From assembly GCA_033765345.1 (NCBI GenBank), contig JANRIC010000044.1:19003-83002 (forward strand): a DNA stretch of 64,000 nt. Reading direction: 5' to 3'. A program made the translations under genes and the position numbers. Positions 26,933-35,627 of this stretch are shown here, piece after piece. Within the stretch, counting starts at the first letter, position 1, and each line of letters begins with the position of its first letter. The DNA is from JANRIC01 sp033765345 (GTDB lineage: Bacteria > Bacteroidota > Bacteroidia > Cytophagales > Microscillaceae). The notes under the pieces are model-generated. The model did no database searches, had not been told where the DNA came from, and saw nothing but the letters and a program-made list of their open reading frames with translations.

Positions 26933-26964
26933 CAAAAATACGAAATCATTCCTTATTAGACAAT
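26933..26964 (-). promoter_or_regulatory. Candidate promoter for the coiled-coil membrane protein
   Basis: On the minus strand, TATTTTTG (26940-26933) matches TAnnTTTG and ATTG (26964-26961) sits 20 nt upstream. The box and the following bases (ACAAAAATACGAAAT on the plus strand) recur before the pseudouridine synthase gene at 62788. Confidence 0.5.
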
Positions 26965-27051
26965 AAAAATAGCAAAAAAGTCTATAAAATATCCTTCTAT
27001 TTATCCTAGGGGAGTAATTGTTAATTTTATAAGCAATTAATTATGTAGGGA

Positions 27052-28338
27052 TCAAGAAGTTACCGATTTTTTACCTCGGCTAGTTTTGGTTTTTACAATC
27101 TCCACCACTTCTTGTTCGCTCCCATTGGGTACTGTTTTTTTAGTTTTTTGTACCTTAGGAGCTTTTGTAAGTCGGATTTCGTAATCGCTGAGTACATTCA
27201 TATAATTGATAAATGCCTCGTAGGGGTTATCGTATGGATTAAAATAATTGTGTACCTCTCCATCTGAAAAGAACTTGGTACTCATATAATAGAAGTGGTC
27301 ACTGATCTGAAGATAACGCCAATCGCGGAGGAGTGCCGGGTCATCTATTTGATCGATAAGAGGTTTGAGAGCATACAATTTATCAAAAGCTTCATTTTGG
27401 AGTTCGTTACCGAGCCAGGCGGTGAGGTCTTTCTCGATATCAGCCCAGGAGATGCTATCGGGTACGTGCATGGCGGCTTTGGGTTTGTACTCGGCGGCGG
27501 CTTCGGAGGCTGTGGAAAATTTAAAATCCGAATTTTTAGCCAGGGTATTGGGCAGGGCTTTGAGGAATTCAAAAATCCCGGTCTCGACGCCGTGGTGCTC
27601 TCCAAAAGTCTCATAAGATAAAAAGAGATTGACTACTTTTTCGTCTGGGCTAAGGTTATTGAGCCAGGAAACGTATTTTTCTGTAGTCAGCGGCCAGGCA
27701 GACCAGAAGCGGTCCGAAAAGCGGAAGGCAATATCATCGCTTAGGTTGAAGCTGCGGAGGAATAGCTTTAATTTGGGGTTGATGGCATTATAATAAACAT
27801 AATGAGGGCTTTTCCAACCTAGGATATGGCTGGCACCTTCGGTCAGGGCAGCTTTGAAGCCCATTTTTGCGATAATATCTCCGATGGTATCATTATATAC
27901 AAGTTCGGTATTGTGGAAGACCTGCGGTTTTTGTCCGAAAAGTTCGTTGATTTTTTCGCTGTATTCTGTTACTTGGCTTACAAATTCGTCTTCACTTTTG
28001 AGAGAGACTAGAGAATGTGAATTGGTTTCGGCGATAAATTCTACATTACCCGTGCGTGCCAGTTCCTGAAAGCTTTCAATAACCTCTGGCATGTAGGTCT
28101 CAAATTGATCCAATGCTGGGCGAGAGATAGAGAAATTAACTTTAAAATCCGGGTATTTTTGGATCATTTCTTTCAGGGCTGCATTGGTAGGCAAATAGCA
28201 ATTATGCGCCACTTTTTTGATGATATTTTCATTCTGGAAATCATCATAATAATTATGGTCTTGCCCGATGTCGAAAAATCGGTATCTCTTCAGGCGGAAG
28301 GGTTGATGTACGTGTAAGTAAAGGATAACTGTTCTCAT
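27052..28338 (-). CDS. GH57 alpha-amylase-like protein with altered catalytic motif
   Basis: 428 residues. GH57 motif 1 HVHQP (9-13), motif 2 GNVEFIAE (97-104) and motif 3 FHNTELVYN with the nucleophile Glu145 are present. Motif 4 reads LSYETFGEHH, so Ser241 stands where the general acid/base Asp of active members (DYETFGEH) is expected. It is the last gene of a debranching enzyme / GT4 / GH57 operon, which points to intracellular alpha-glucan handling. As known from the family, amylase-like GH57 proteins missing a catalytic residue exist; this one may be inactive or regulatory. The C-terminal 30 residues are Lys/Thr rich and likely disordered. Confidence 0.88.
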   Translation of the reverse strand: MRTVILYLHVHQPFRLKRYRFFDIGQDHNYYDDFQNENIIKKVAHNCYLPTNAALKEMIQKYPDFKVNFSISRPALDQFETYMPEVIESFQELARTGNVEFIAETNSHSLVSLKSEDEFVSQVTEYSEKINELFGQKPQVFHNTELVYNDTIGDIIAKMGFKAALTEGASHILGWKSPHYVYYNAINPKLKLFLRSFNLSDDIAFRFSDRFWSAWPLTTEKYVSWLNNLSPDEKVVNLFLSYETFGEHHGVETGIFEFLKALPNTLAKNSDFKFSTASEAAAEYKPKAAMHVPDSISWADIEKDLTAWLGNELQNEAFDKLYALKPLIDQIDDPALLRDWRYLQISDHFYYMSTKFFSDGEVHNYFNPYDNPYEAFINYMNVLSDYEIRLTKAPKVQKTKKTVPNGSEQEVVEIVKTKTSRGKKSVTS

Positions 28339-28485
28339 TATGATATACTTTGGGGTCTAGGGCAATGTATAATTTGATTTATTTGATTTTTAAAATTTGT
28401 GCGATATTCTTTGATAGCAGGCCTTGCTAGGCAAGCATTCATTTTCGAGTCTGCCCTAACTGATTCGAGGGCAAATCTATGGGTA

Positions 28486-29763
28486 TCAGCAAATTGCTTC
28501 ATAGGCTTTTTTTACTTCCAGGGCGGCATTTTCCCACTTAAAGCTGTCTACTTCTTCTTTGCCGTATTTTTTAAACATATTCGGAAGCCCTTCATATTTG
28601 AGTAAGCCGTAGATGGCATCCGCCGTAGATTTGATGTCCCAGAAGTCTACTTTGATGGCATATTTTAAGACTTCGGATACACCCGATTGCTTAGAAATAA
28701 TCACTGGTACGTGTGAACGCATGGCTTCTAGAGGAGAAATACCAAAAGGCTCTGATACAGAGGGCATCACGTATACATCGCTCATGGAAAACATTTTGTC
28801 TACGTCTTTCCCTTTTAAAAAACCCGTAAAGTGAAAGCGATTTGAAATACCCAATTCAGCTACCCTTTGTACCATCCGGTTGAGCAAGTCGCCGCTACCG
28901 GCCATGACGAAACGTACATTGCTCATCCGTTGTAATACCTCGTAAGCAGCTTCAATAAAATACTCAGGTCCTTTTTGCAAGGTAATTCTTCCTAAAAAAG
29001 TAACTATTTTATCATCTAGCGATCTGGGAAAGACTTCTTTTTCAGCTTCCAAGGGTTCTACGGCATTGTAGACAGTGATTACTTTATGTGCAGGGATACC
29101 GTACTTTTCAATAGCGATGTTGCGCGTAAAATTACTCACGGCAATGACCAGGTCAGCTTCCAGCATACCCGTTTTCTCTATGTTATAGACATGTTGGTTG
29201 ATGTGTTTGCCACTTCGGTCAAATTCTGTGGCATGAAGGTGAACTATGAGGGGCTTGCCGGAGACTTTTTTGGCATTTACACCTGCCATGTACGTCAGCC
29301 AGTCGTGAGCATGAATGACATCAAACTGATGATTGGCTGCTATTTGAGCTGCAACAACCGTATAATTTTCTACATGCAAATAAAGATCATTCCCATATCC
29401 TGCTTCAAAATGATAAACTCCTTCCATGACGGTTTCCTGGATGCCATCCCAATCTTTAGTGACTTTGGAGCTAAAAAACTCAAAATTATCATAATTCCGA
29501 TAGGGGATTAACTGATTACCAGCCTCGATATAATGCATTTCGCGGTTGGTATCTCGGTAGATGATTTTTTTACGTCGAATCGGCACATCACCGGCGCCGA
29601 TGATTTGGGCAATTCCCTGGTCTTCATCTCCAAAGGCTTTGGGTACTACAAAAAGAATATCCATATCGGCCAGTGACAATCCTCTGGTCAGACCAAAACA
29701 GGCGGTTCCTAAACCTCCGCTAATATGGGGTGGAAATTCCCACCCGAACATTAATACCCGCAT
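28486..29763 (-). CDS. GT4-family glycosyltransferase, glycogen synthase-like
   Basis: 425 residues, GT-B fold. The N-terminus GWEFPPHISGGLGTACFGL contains the GGLG loop used by starch and glycogen synthases to bind nucleotide sugar; HAHDWLTY follows. The C-terminal half has FLGRITLQKGPEYFIEAA and the donor-site motif SVSEPFGISPLEAM. It lacks a signal peptide and so is cytoplasmic. It sits 4 bp behind the debranching enzyme gene and ahead of the GH57 gene, so an alpha-1,4-glucan product is likely (inference from context). It is shorter than classical GlgA, which argues for a GT4 glucosyltransferase of the Bacteroidota glycogen cluster. Confidence 0.88.
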   Translation of the reverse strand: MRVLMFGWEFPPHISGGLGTACFGLTRGLSLADMDILFVVPKAFGDEDQGIAQIIGAGDVPIRRKKIIYRDTNREMHYIEAGNQLIPYRNYDNFEFFSSKVTKDWDGIQETVMEGVYHFEAGYGNDLYLHVENYTVVAAQIAANHQFDVIHAHDWLTYMAGVNAKKVSGKPLIVHLHATEFDRSGKHINQHVYNIEKTGMLEADLVIAVSNFTRNIAIEKYGIPAHKVITVYNAVEPLEAEKEVFPRSLDDKIVTFLGRITLQKGPEYFIEAAYEVLQRMSNVRFVMAGSGDLLNRMVQRVAELGISNRFHFTGFLKGKDVDKMFSMSDVYVMPSVSEPFGISPLEAMRSHVPVIISKQSGVSEVLKYAIKVDFWDIKSTADAIYGLLKYEGLPNMFKKYGKEEVDSFKWENAALEVKKAYEAIC

Positions 29764-29767
29764 ATTT

Positions 29768-31717
29768 TTAAGTATTTTCTTCCATTTTTTGAATCATATA
29801 CCGAATTCGGAGTACCTCACCTACGCTCCATGCCTGGGAGATCGCTCCATTGGGGCGATAGGGTGGGTTACCATCATAAATCTCTGATATAGAGCCTATT
29901 CCATGCATACGCATATCGTCTTCGAAGTTATGATACCAGGATTTGACCTTATCTAGGGCACTTTTTTTATAGAGCTTAAGATACGCTTCACAGAAATGCC
30001 CCAATAACCAGGGCCAAACAGTACCCTGATGATAGGCTGTATCACGGTCTTCGGGGCTTCCTCCATAAATCCCTCGGTAATCGGGATGTTTGGGCGAAAG
30101 AGTTCTGAGTCCTTTGGGGGTCAGCAGGTCGCTTTCTACGATATTGAGTACGGCGCGTTTCTGGTCATTATCCAAAGGTGAATAAGGAAGTGAAACAGCA
30201 AACACCTGATTGGGTCTAACTGACCAATCTATATATTCGCCTCTGACGCAATCGGCCAGATAACGTTTTTGGTTACTCCAGAAAGTTTTCACAAAGGAAT
30301 CTTTAATTTTTTCAGGTAGGTATTCCCATTCAGCCATAAACTGCTCATCTTTGGCAGCTCTTGCCAGCTCTAGGCTAAACGCTACGGCGTTGTACCAAAG
30401 TGCATTGATCTCTACGGGCATACCTACACGGGGAGTCACAGGTTTGTCATCAATGACCGAATCCATCCAGGTCAGAGCCTCTCCGTCTACCCCGGCATAA
30501 ATCAGCCCAGCATCCGTCATGTGGATATTAAAGGCTGTACCATTTCTGTAGCCATAGAGAATGATTTTCATTTTATCTCCATAAGTTTCCCAGAGTTTGG
30601 CGGGTTTGCCAGTCACTTCGGCATATTTCTGAATTGCCCAAAAGTACCAAAGTGGGGCATCGGCAGAATGATGTATGACCTTGCTGTGCGTAGTATCTAC
30701 GTTGTAGAAAAGAGGTCCTTGCAGGCTTGCCGATGTGGTATCGAGTACACTTTTACAGGACTTTTTATCTCCAATAGCGATAGTAAGCCCTGGAAGGGCT
30801 ATAAAAGTATCTCGCGCCCATTGCCCAAACCAGGGGTATCCGGCGATCAGGTCGGTTTTATCACCATTTCTAACCAAGAATTGTTGTGCAGAATTAAGCA
30901 GACAGTTTTCGTAGCCGTCACGGGGGATACGTTTTTTGATTTCACTGTCAAAAAGTTTTTTGAGGGATTTGGAGGGCGTTTCCTGAAGCCCTGCTGAGAA
31001 AATAAAACTTTCTCCCTTTTTAAGGTCTACTTCAAAATAACCGTTTACAAAAAGGTCTTCCTGATAATCATATCCTCGTTTTTGCTCTTCTATATACTCT
31101 ATATTATAATACCAATCTGGTGCAGGGACAAACTCACTTGCTTTGGAGCACTGAAGATACAAATTGGGATAATTGTCATAAAGGCGGAATTTGATTCCCC
31201 CTTCTATGGTTTCATAATCCGAATTTACCTCCATATTGGCCTTACTAAGCTTATGAATCTCTCTGAAAGCCAGAAAAGGAGTCATTTTCAACCGAATGGG
31301 GTCTTGAGAATCTATCAATGTAAAACGAGCCAGGATTTTTTCTTCTTCCTCGACCAGCAGTATTTCCCGGCTTAATACGGTATCCCCGATCCGGTAGGTC
31401 AATTTAGGAATAGGCTCCGTATCAAAGTCACGAACGTACATGTGTCCTTTGGGCATAAACAAGCCACCAGGAAACTTATGAATTCCTAGTTGGAACTCCG
31501 TACCCTGTTGAATGACAGATACATCCAGTGAGGATAATAACACGTGGCGTTTACCATCCTCTAAGGGGCAGATAAGCAATCCGTGGTATTTACGGGTATT
31601 GCAGCCTACTATCGTAGAGCAGGCAAATGATCCTCCCCGATTGGTCCGTATGGTCTCTCTGCTAAGAGAGTACTCCAGATTTACTAAAGCTTGTTTATCA
31701 AACTCGAGATAACTCAT
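29768..31717 (-). CDS. Glycogen debranching enzyme (amylo-alpha-1,6-glucosidase type)
   Basis: 649 residues. The N-terminal beta-rich domain starts with the diagnostic NRGGSFACSTIVGCNTRKYHGLL stretch in part (GCNTRKYHGLL is the clearest piece). The (alpha/alpha)6 C-terminal domain shows GYPWFGQWARDTFIALPG and, near the end, PEDRDTAYHQGTVWPW, which carry the acidic residues of the amylo-1,6-glucosidase site. No signal peptide. It removes alpha-1,6 branches from glycogen. It is first of a three-gene operon with the GT4 enzyme and the GH57 protein. Confidence 0.93.
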   Translation of the reverse strand: MSYLEFDKQALVNLEYSLSRETIRTNRGGSFACSTIVGCNTRKYHGLLICPLEDGKRHVLLSSLDVSVIQQGTEFQLGIHKFPGGLFMPKGHMYVRDFDTEPIPKLTYRIGDTVLSREILLVEEEEKILARFTLIDSQDPIRLKMTPFLAFREIHKLSKANMEVNSDYETIEGGIKFRLYDNYPNLYLQCSKASEFVPAPDWYYNIEYIEEQKRGYDYQEDLFVNGYFEVDLKKGESFIFSAGLQETPSKSLKKLFDSEIKKRIPRDGYENCLLNSAQQFLVRNGDKTDLIAGYPWFGQWARDTFIALPGLTIAIGDKKSCKSVLDTTSASLQGPLFYNVDTTHSKVIHHSADAPLWYFWAIQKYAEVTGKPAKLWETYGDKMKIILYGYRNGTAFNIHMTDAGLIYAGVDGEALTWMDSVIDDKPVTPRVGMPVEINALWYNAVAFSLELARAAKDEQFMAEWEYLPEKIKDSFVKTFWSNQKRYLADCVRGEYIDWSVRPNQVFAVSLPYSPLDNDQKRAVLNIVESDLLTPKGLRTLSPKHPDYRGIYGGSPEDRDTAYHQGTVWPWLLGHFCEAYLKLYKKSALDKVKSWYHNFEDDMRMHGIGSISEIYDGNPPYRPNGAISQAWSVGEVLRIRYMIQKMEENT

Positions 31718-32068
31718 GCTTGATGTGTGTTTTAAGATGATTCAATTTATTAATTTTCTCTACAGACACAAAGTATCTATGGAGTTCTTCAACGCAATGT
31801 ATGTCAAAAGAGGTAATATGGATGTATTGATAAATACATGATAGACAGACTAGAAAAAATCAGCAGCACATTATTCGGTCATAAAGTTACAATACTATTG
31901 TTCATCTCAAAATAAAAATCAGATTTTTTTTAACAATTTGATGATATATTTGTAATCGTTTGGCTCTAGGATAGATCACTATGATTTTGATAAACTCGAG
32001 AACACTTTAGAAGAATCAGGGTAATCAGGGTAATCAATCCAAAAAATCACAGTAAATAATCAAACTAT
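31718..32068. other. Divergent intergenic region
   Basis: No gene supported. It lies between the glycogen operon and the DASS transporter. A full -7 match TATATTTG lies at 31945-31952 on the plus strand, 117 bp before the transporter start, implying a long leader. No terminator or riboswitch-like structure was recognised. Confidence 0.4.
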
Positions 32069-33574
32069 ATGCGTGGTGACACATCTCCGAGGCATTTTTC
32101 TTCCGTTCAAAAAGCAGGGCTTTTCCTTGGTCCGCTGTTATTTATGCTGCTCATCCATCTGCCTGCTTTCCCTCCCTTGAGTGAAAAGGCGCAAGTTGTG
32201 CTGGCTGTCATGCTTTGGATGCTGATCTGGTGGATTAGTGAAGCTGTCCAGCTTTCTGTCACGGCTCTGCTCCCAATTATTCTTTTTCCGATGACTGGTG
32301 TCCTTGATCTCGATCAAACCACAGGTGCTTACGGCAATAAGATTATCTTTTTGTTCATGGGTGGGTTTATGATTGCATTGGCTTTGGAGAAATGGCAACT
32401 GCATTTGCGGATTGCCCTGAGCATTGTAAGACTGACAGGTACAAATGCCGATGGAATCATTTTCGGCTTTATGCTGGCTACAGGAGCACTCAGTATGTGG
32501 ATCAGCAATACAGCTACTGCTGTGATGATGCTCCCTATTGCTTCTTCGGTCATCACGCTCCTTGTCAAAGAAAATTCGGAATACACCCCCCGTCAACTGG
32601 CCAATTTCTCGCTTTGCATGATGCTAGGGATTGCATACGCAGCAAGCATCGGCGGAATAGCCACCCTGGTAGGTACGCCCCCCAACACGGTATTGGTTTC
32701 TATCATCGAGGACCGCTACGGCTACAATATTAGTTTTGCAGATTGGGCTGCGGTAGGCTTTCCTTTTAGCCTAATGATGTTGTTTTTGATGTACTGGGTA
32801 TTGGTGAAGATCGTCTATCCCAATAGAATGGGGCATTTCAAGGGTTCCGAGGAGCTGATTCAAAAGGAACTAAACAAACTGGGCAAACTCTCCAAGGGAG
32901 AAAGGCTTACCCTGATGATCTTTACGGGTACGGCCTTGCTTTGGATACTCCATAGCTATCTGGAGATCATTTTCCCCTGGCTGGTACTGGATGATACCAT
33001 CATTGCCATTGTAGGCACAATTGCCTTGTTTATTTGCCCTGTAGATTTTAACAAGGGCGAATTTGTACTACGCTGGGAGGATACACAAAGGCTTCCCTGG
33101 GGGATTTTGTTGCTTTTTGGAGGCGGTCTAGCCCTGGCCAATGCCCTGGACGAAGTAGGACTGGTGCGATTGATCGGTGAAGCCGTAGCTCAAAACAATA
33201 ACCTCGGCTTTTTTACCATCAATGTGATTTTGATCACTCTATCCCTGTTTTTGACAGAGATTATGAGCAATGTGGCTTTAGTGACAATCATCATACCCTT
33301 AGTAGCTGGCATCAGCGTCAGCCTCGGTGAAAACCCCCTTTGGGCTTGTATTCCGGTGACAATGGCGGCCAGTTGTGCTTTTATGCTGCCCATGTCTACC
33401 CCGCCCAATGCGATTGTATTTGCCAGTGGGCATATTACCGTGGCTCAGATGGCCAAAGCAGGGTTTATCCTGAATCTGATTTCTATTATAATCCTGGTCT
33501 TGATGACCCAATTTTGGATACCTTTTATTTTTGAGATTGTGCCGGGGGTGATGCCGGAGTGGGGAGTGAAGTAA
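32069..33574 (+). CDS. DASS-family (SLC13-type) anion:sodium symporter
   Basis: 501 residues, about 11-12 membrane helices. Both substrate/sodium-site motifs of the family are present: SNTATAVMMLPI in the first half and SNVALVTIIIPL with MSTPPNAIVFASG in the second, an inverted-repeat pair. These inner-membrane carriers import di- or tricarboxylates, or sulfate/phosphate, with sodium. No TrkA-C domain is present, which favours the dicarboxylate branch, but the substrate is not proven. The gene stands alone. Confidence 0.9.
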   Translation: MRGDTSPRHFSSVQKAGLFLGPLLFMLLIHLPAFPPLSEKAQVVLAVMLWMLIWWISEAVQLSVTALLPIILFPMTGVLDLDQTTGAYGNKIIFLFMGGFMIALALEKWQLHLRIALSIVRLTGTNADGIIFGFMLATGALSMWISNTATAVMMLPIASSVITLLVKENSEYTPRQLANFSLCMMLGIAYAASIGGIATLVGTPPNTVLVSIIEDRYGYNISFADWAAVGFPFSLMMLFLMYWVLVKIVYPNRMGHFKGSEELIQKELNKLGKLSKGERLTLMIFTGTALLWILHSYLEIIFPWLVLDDTIIAIVGTIALFICPVDFNKGEFVLRWEDTQRLPWGILLLFGGGLALANALDEVGLVRLIGEAVAQNNNLGFFTINVILITLSLFLTEIMSNVALVTIIIPLVAGISVSLGENPLWACIPVTMAASCAFMLPMSTPPNAIVFASGHITVAQMAKAGFILNLISIIILVLMTQFWIPFIFEIVPGVMPEWGVK

Positions 33575-34005
33575 TTATTTTTCAGGGCCTATGCTTGATG
33601 CCTATGAGTTGTCGAAGTAAGCTTTTAGGTGATTGCGAAACACCCTCAAGTGACTAAAGGATGCCCTTGAGCCACAAAAAGAAGCCCTCAAGTGACTAAA
33701 GGATGCCCTTGAGCCGCAAAAAGAAGCCCTTGAGTGACTAAAGGATGCCCTTGAGTGACTAAAGGATGCCCTTGAGTCACAAAAAGAAGCCCTTGAGTGA
33801 CTAAAGGATGCCCTTGAGCCGCAAAAAGAAGCCCTTGAGTCACAAAAAGAAGCCCTTGAGTGACTAAAGGATGCCCTTGAATAAGTAAAATGTATATTTT
33901 CCCCCTAAAAATAATCTCTGGAATGCTTGAGAATGCTCCAAAAATTACCTAATTTACTCTAAATATTACCTAAAAATATTTTTCCAAGCTTAACAATCCT
34001 TCTAT
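33575..34005. other. Intergenic region carrying the minisatellite
   Basis: The region between the transporter and the next gene is mostly the 21-bp array. The 120 bp after it are AT-rich with no clear promoter box. No terminator was seen after the transporter gene. Confidence 0.5.
33642..33881. repeat. 21-bp tandem minisatellite, 11 units plus a partial
   Basis: Units run without gaps from 33642 to 33872, with a partial unit to 33881. Two types alternate irregularly: type A GCCCTTGAGTGACTAAAGGA(T) and type B GCCCTTGAGCCGCAAAAAGA(A) or its GTCAC variant. Order is A B A B A A B A B B A. Type A is an imperfect dyad (CCTT.AGT.ACT.AAGG). All reading frames have stops, so it is not coding. Confidence 0.95.
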
Positions 34006-34695
34006 ATGGCCAAAAAAGATTATATCCCTACGAGTGATAATGACAAAAACGTCTGGTTGAGCAATTTTGCAAACAGCCTGGCTACTTATGCCTCGGTACT
34101 CAAGATATCTGAGGAGGAAGTCCAAAGCATCAAAAACGATGCTGCCATGTATAATTACGCGCTGATGTGCCTCGAGAGCGTCAATGCTTATAACAGGCAA
34201 ATGACCGCCTTTAAAAATGCCCTTCGGGATGGCAACGAGATTACCCAAGAGGTTGCCATGCCCTTGCCGCCTGTTTTTCCGACGACTCCGGCGACAGTCA
34301 AAGCGGGCATCTTCTCCCGCATTCGCAAGCTCGCCCAAAACCTCAAAACCCGCGAAGGCTACACCGAAGACATCGGCAAAGCCCTGGGGCTCGTGGGTGA
34401 AAGCACGGTCACTGATTATAACAACCTACAGCCTGCCTTACAGGCCGAGGTCAGCGGCGGGCAGGTCATCGTCAAATGGAAAAAAGGCAAGGCCGACTCC
34501 ATCAATATCTATGTCAAGAGAGGCACCAGCGACTTCACCCTGGCCGGCACCGACGCCAAACCACCTTACTATGACCCTACTCCCCTCCCCGCAGAAGCCA
34601 CCACCTGGACTTACCGCGCCATCTATGTAGTCAAAGACCGCGAAACGGGTAAGTTTTCAGATGAGGTGAGTGTGCTGGTGAAGAGGTTTGTGTGA
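34006..34695 (+). CDS. Hypothetical protein with C-terminal fibronectin-III-like segment
   Basis: 229 residues; named family not recognised. The N-terminal 130 residues are helical. The C-terminal 90 residues (LQAEVSGGQVIVKWKKGKADSI) look like a fibronectin type III-like beta sandwich. There is no signal peptide. The 3' two thirds of the gene is clearly more GC-rich than its start and its neighbours, which opens a long shadow frame and suggests either a different origin or strong codon bias. It precedes the lysine-rich protein gene by about 70 bp. Confidence 0.7.
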   Translation: MAKKDYIPTSDNDKNVWLSNFANSLATYASVLKISEEEVQSIKNDAAMYNYALMCLESVNAYNRQMTAFKNALRDGNEITQEVAMPLPPVFPTTPATVKAGIFSRIRKLAQNLKTREGYTEDIGKALGLVGESTVTDYNNLQPALQAEVSGGQVIVKWKKGKADSINIYVKRGTSDFTLAGTDAKPPYYDPTPLPAEATTWTYRAIYVVKDRETGKFSDEVSVLVKRFV

Positions 34696-34768
34696 GATTT
34701 GGGTTTAAAAATCTGAAGGAGCGAGGGAAAGCTAAGCGAAAATAATTAACCACTAAATATTTAATATC

Positions 34769-35020
34769 ATGGCAAAAAAAGGTTTAACAGAAAAAACAGT
34801 CGGTAAAGTTGTAGAAGGTGCATTAAAAGGTGTTGATAATCTTTTAGATGCACTTAATCCTTTCAAAGAAGAAGAAAAAAAGAAAACAGCAAAGAAACCA
34901 GTTGCTAAAAAAACAACTGCAAAAAAAACGCCTGTAAGTAAAACGACAGCGAAAAAATCTACGAGCGCAGCTAAAACAGTAAAGCCTACAACATCCAAAG
35001 GAGGAAAGAAAAAGAAATAA
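34769..35020 (+). CDS. Small lysine-rich, histone H1-like protein
   Basis: 83 residues. The N-terminal 35 residues (LTEKTVGKVVEGALKGVDNLL) form a short amphipathic region. The rest is Lys/Ala/Thr-rich with AKK-type repeats and ends GGKKKK. It resembles bacterial H1-like DNA-binding tails, so nucleoid or nucleic-acid binding is plausible by composition alone. Simple-sequence DNA makes homology unsafe. It sits just left of the palindrome-rich toxin-antitoxin island. Confidence 0.65.
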   Translation: MAKKGLTEKTVGKVVEGALKGVDNLLDALNPFKEEEKKKTAKKPVAKKTTAKKTPVSKTTAKKSTSAAKTVKPTTSKGGKKKK

Positions 35021-35033
35021 TACCCCGCAGTGG

Positions 35034-35201
35034 CGAGGCTCTTGCCTCGTCACTAAGTATCATTCAGGCATCTTGCCTGAGCCTTAAAAGCAGCCCTCCC
35101 CCCTCCCACAAGTTTATAACTTGTGGGCTAGAGATAGCAAGTCTCTGACTTGCTGCCTTTTAAGTCAGAGACTTAAAAATCTTCAGCCCACTCGTCTGAA
35201 G
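35034..35201. repeat. Palindrome cluster, copy B of dispersed element (six hairpins)
   Basis: Hairpin arms in order: CGAGGC/GCCTCG (35034-35049), TCAGGC/GCCTGA (35064-35080), CCCACAAGTT/AACTTGTGGG (35105-35127), AGCAAGTC/GACTTGCT (35136-35154), TTTTAAGTC/GACTTAAAA (35158-35178) and CTTCAG/CTGAAG (35181-35201). The three central ones share an AAGTY/RACTT core with 3-nt loops. A C-rich leader (GCAGCCCTCCCCCCTCCC) precedes them. Confidence 0.75.
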
Positions 35202-35281
35202 ACAAGCGGGAGGACGCGAGTTTATAGAGAATTTGATTATCCAAAACCCTCCCACAAGTCAGCAACAAGTAGAAGGTCAAA

Positions 35282-35313
35282 TTTGAAAATACGGTTCTCA
35301 TGATTTATTTTTG
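35282..35313 (+). promoter_or_regulatory. Promoter of toxin-antitoxin module 1
   Basis: TTTG (35282-35285), a 20-nt spacer and TATTTTTG (35306-35313) match both Bacteroidota boxes; the ATG follows at 35332. The sequence ATGATTTATTTTTGTTA is repeated exactly at the promoter of module 2 (36187-36203). Confidence 0.7.
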
Positions 35314-35331
35314 TTAAATATAAATCGAGTT

Positions 35332-35625
35332 ATGGTAAATACAGAAGCGTATAAACTGTCTATTATCAAGCGTTTGCTGGATAGGGACGAATTTTGGCTT
35401 TTTCAGCAAATAGAGCAGCTTTTAGATCAGGAGAAGCAAGAACTGGAAGCTCAGGAGAAAGATCGACAGGCACTGGAAGAAATCCTGGGTGAGCCTATCG
35501 GGCTGCTTCCTGAAGATCTGGACATAGACGGTATTCTTAAAGAGTATCACTCACCTAAGTTATCCAAAGTTTTGGGGCAATGGCCTGGTGAAGAAACTTA
35601 TGAAGAACTTTTAGCCTTGCTTTAA
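35332..35625 (+). CDS. Putative antitoxin of a PIN-toxin pair
   Basis: 97 residues from the ATG at 35332, chosen because it follows the promoter directly; an upstream frame adds 7 residues. The protein is helical and very acidic (EQLLDQEKQELEAQEKDRQ), with no DNA-binding fold recognised by eye. The stop is 2 bp before the PIN-domain gene, which with its size and charge makes an antitoxin role likely. The C-terminal GQWPGEETYEELLALL may be the toxin-binding tail. The family is not recognised. Confidence 0.7.
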   Translation: MVNTEAYKLSIIKRLLDRDEFWLFQQIEQLLDQEKQELEAQEKDRQALEEILGEPIGLLPEDLDIDGILKEYHSPKLSKVLGQWPGEETYEELLALL

Positions 35626-35627
35626 AG

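Larger units (their letters stand above)
35021..35331. other. Non-coding repeat region left of the toxin-antitoxin island
   Basis: No gene. It contains six consecutive palindromes (35034-35201), a partial echo of the element (CCCTCCCACAAGT at 35247-35259, also at 35101-35113) and the promoter at 35282-35313. Confidence 0.6.

Noticed and set aside
33642..33881. The 21-bp array as a CRISPR array
   Set aside because: Units are contiguous with no unique spacers and no cas genes are nearby.
34217..34630. 137-codon plus-strand frame inside the GC-rich hypothetical gene
   Set aside because: It is Pro/Ser/Arg-rich, a typical shadow of a GC-rich gene in another frame; the 34006 frame has a plausible domain.
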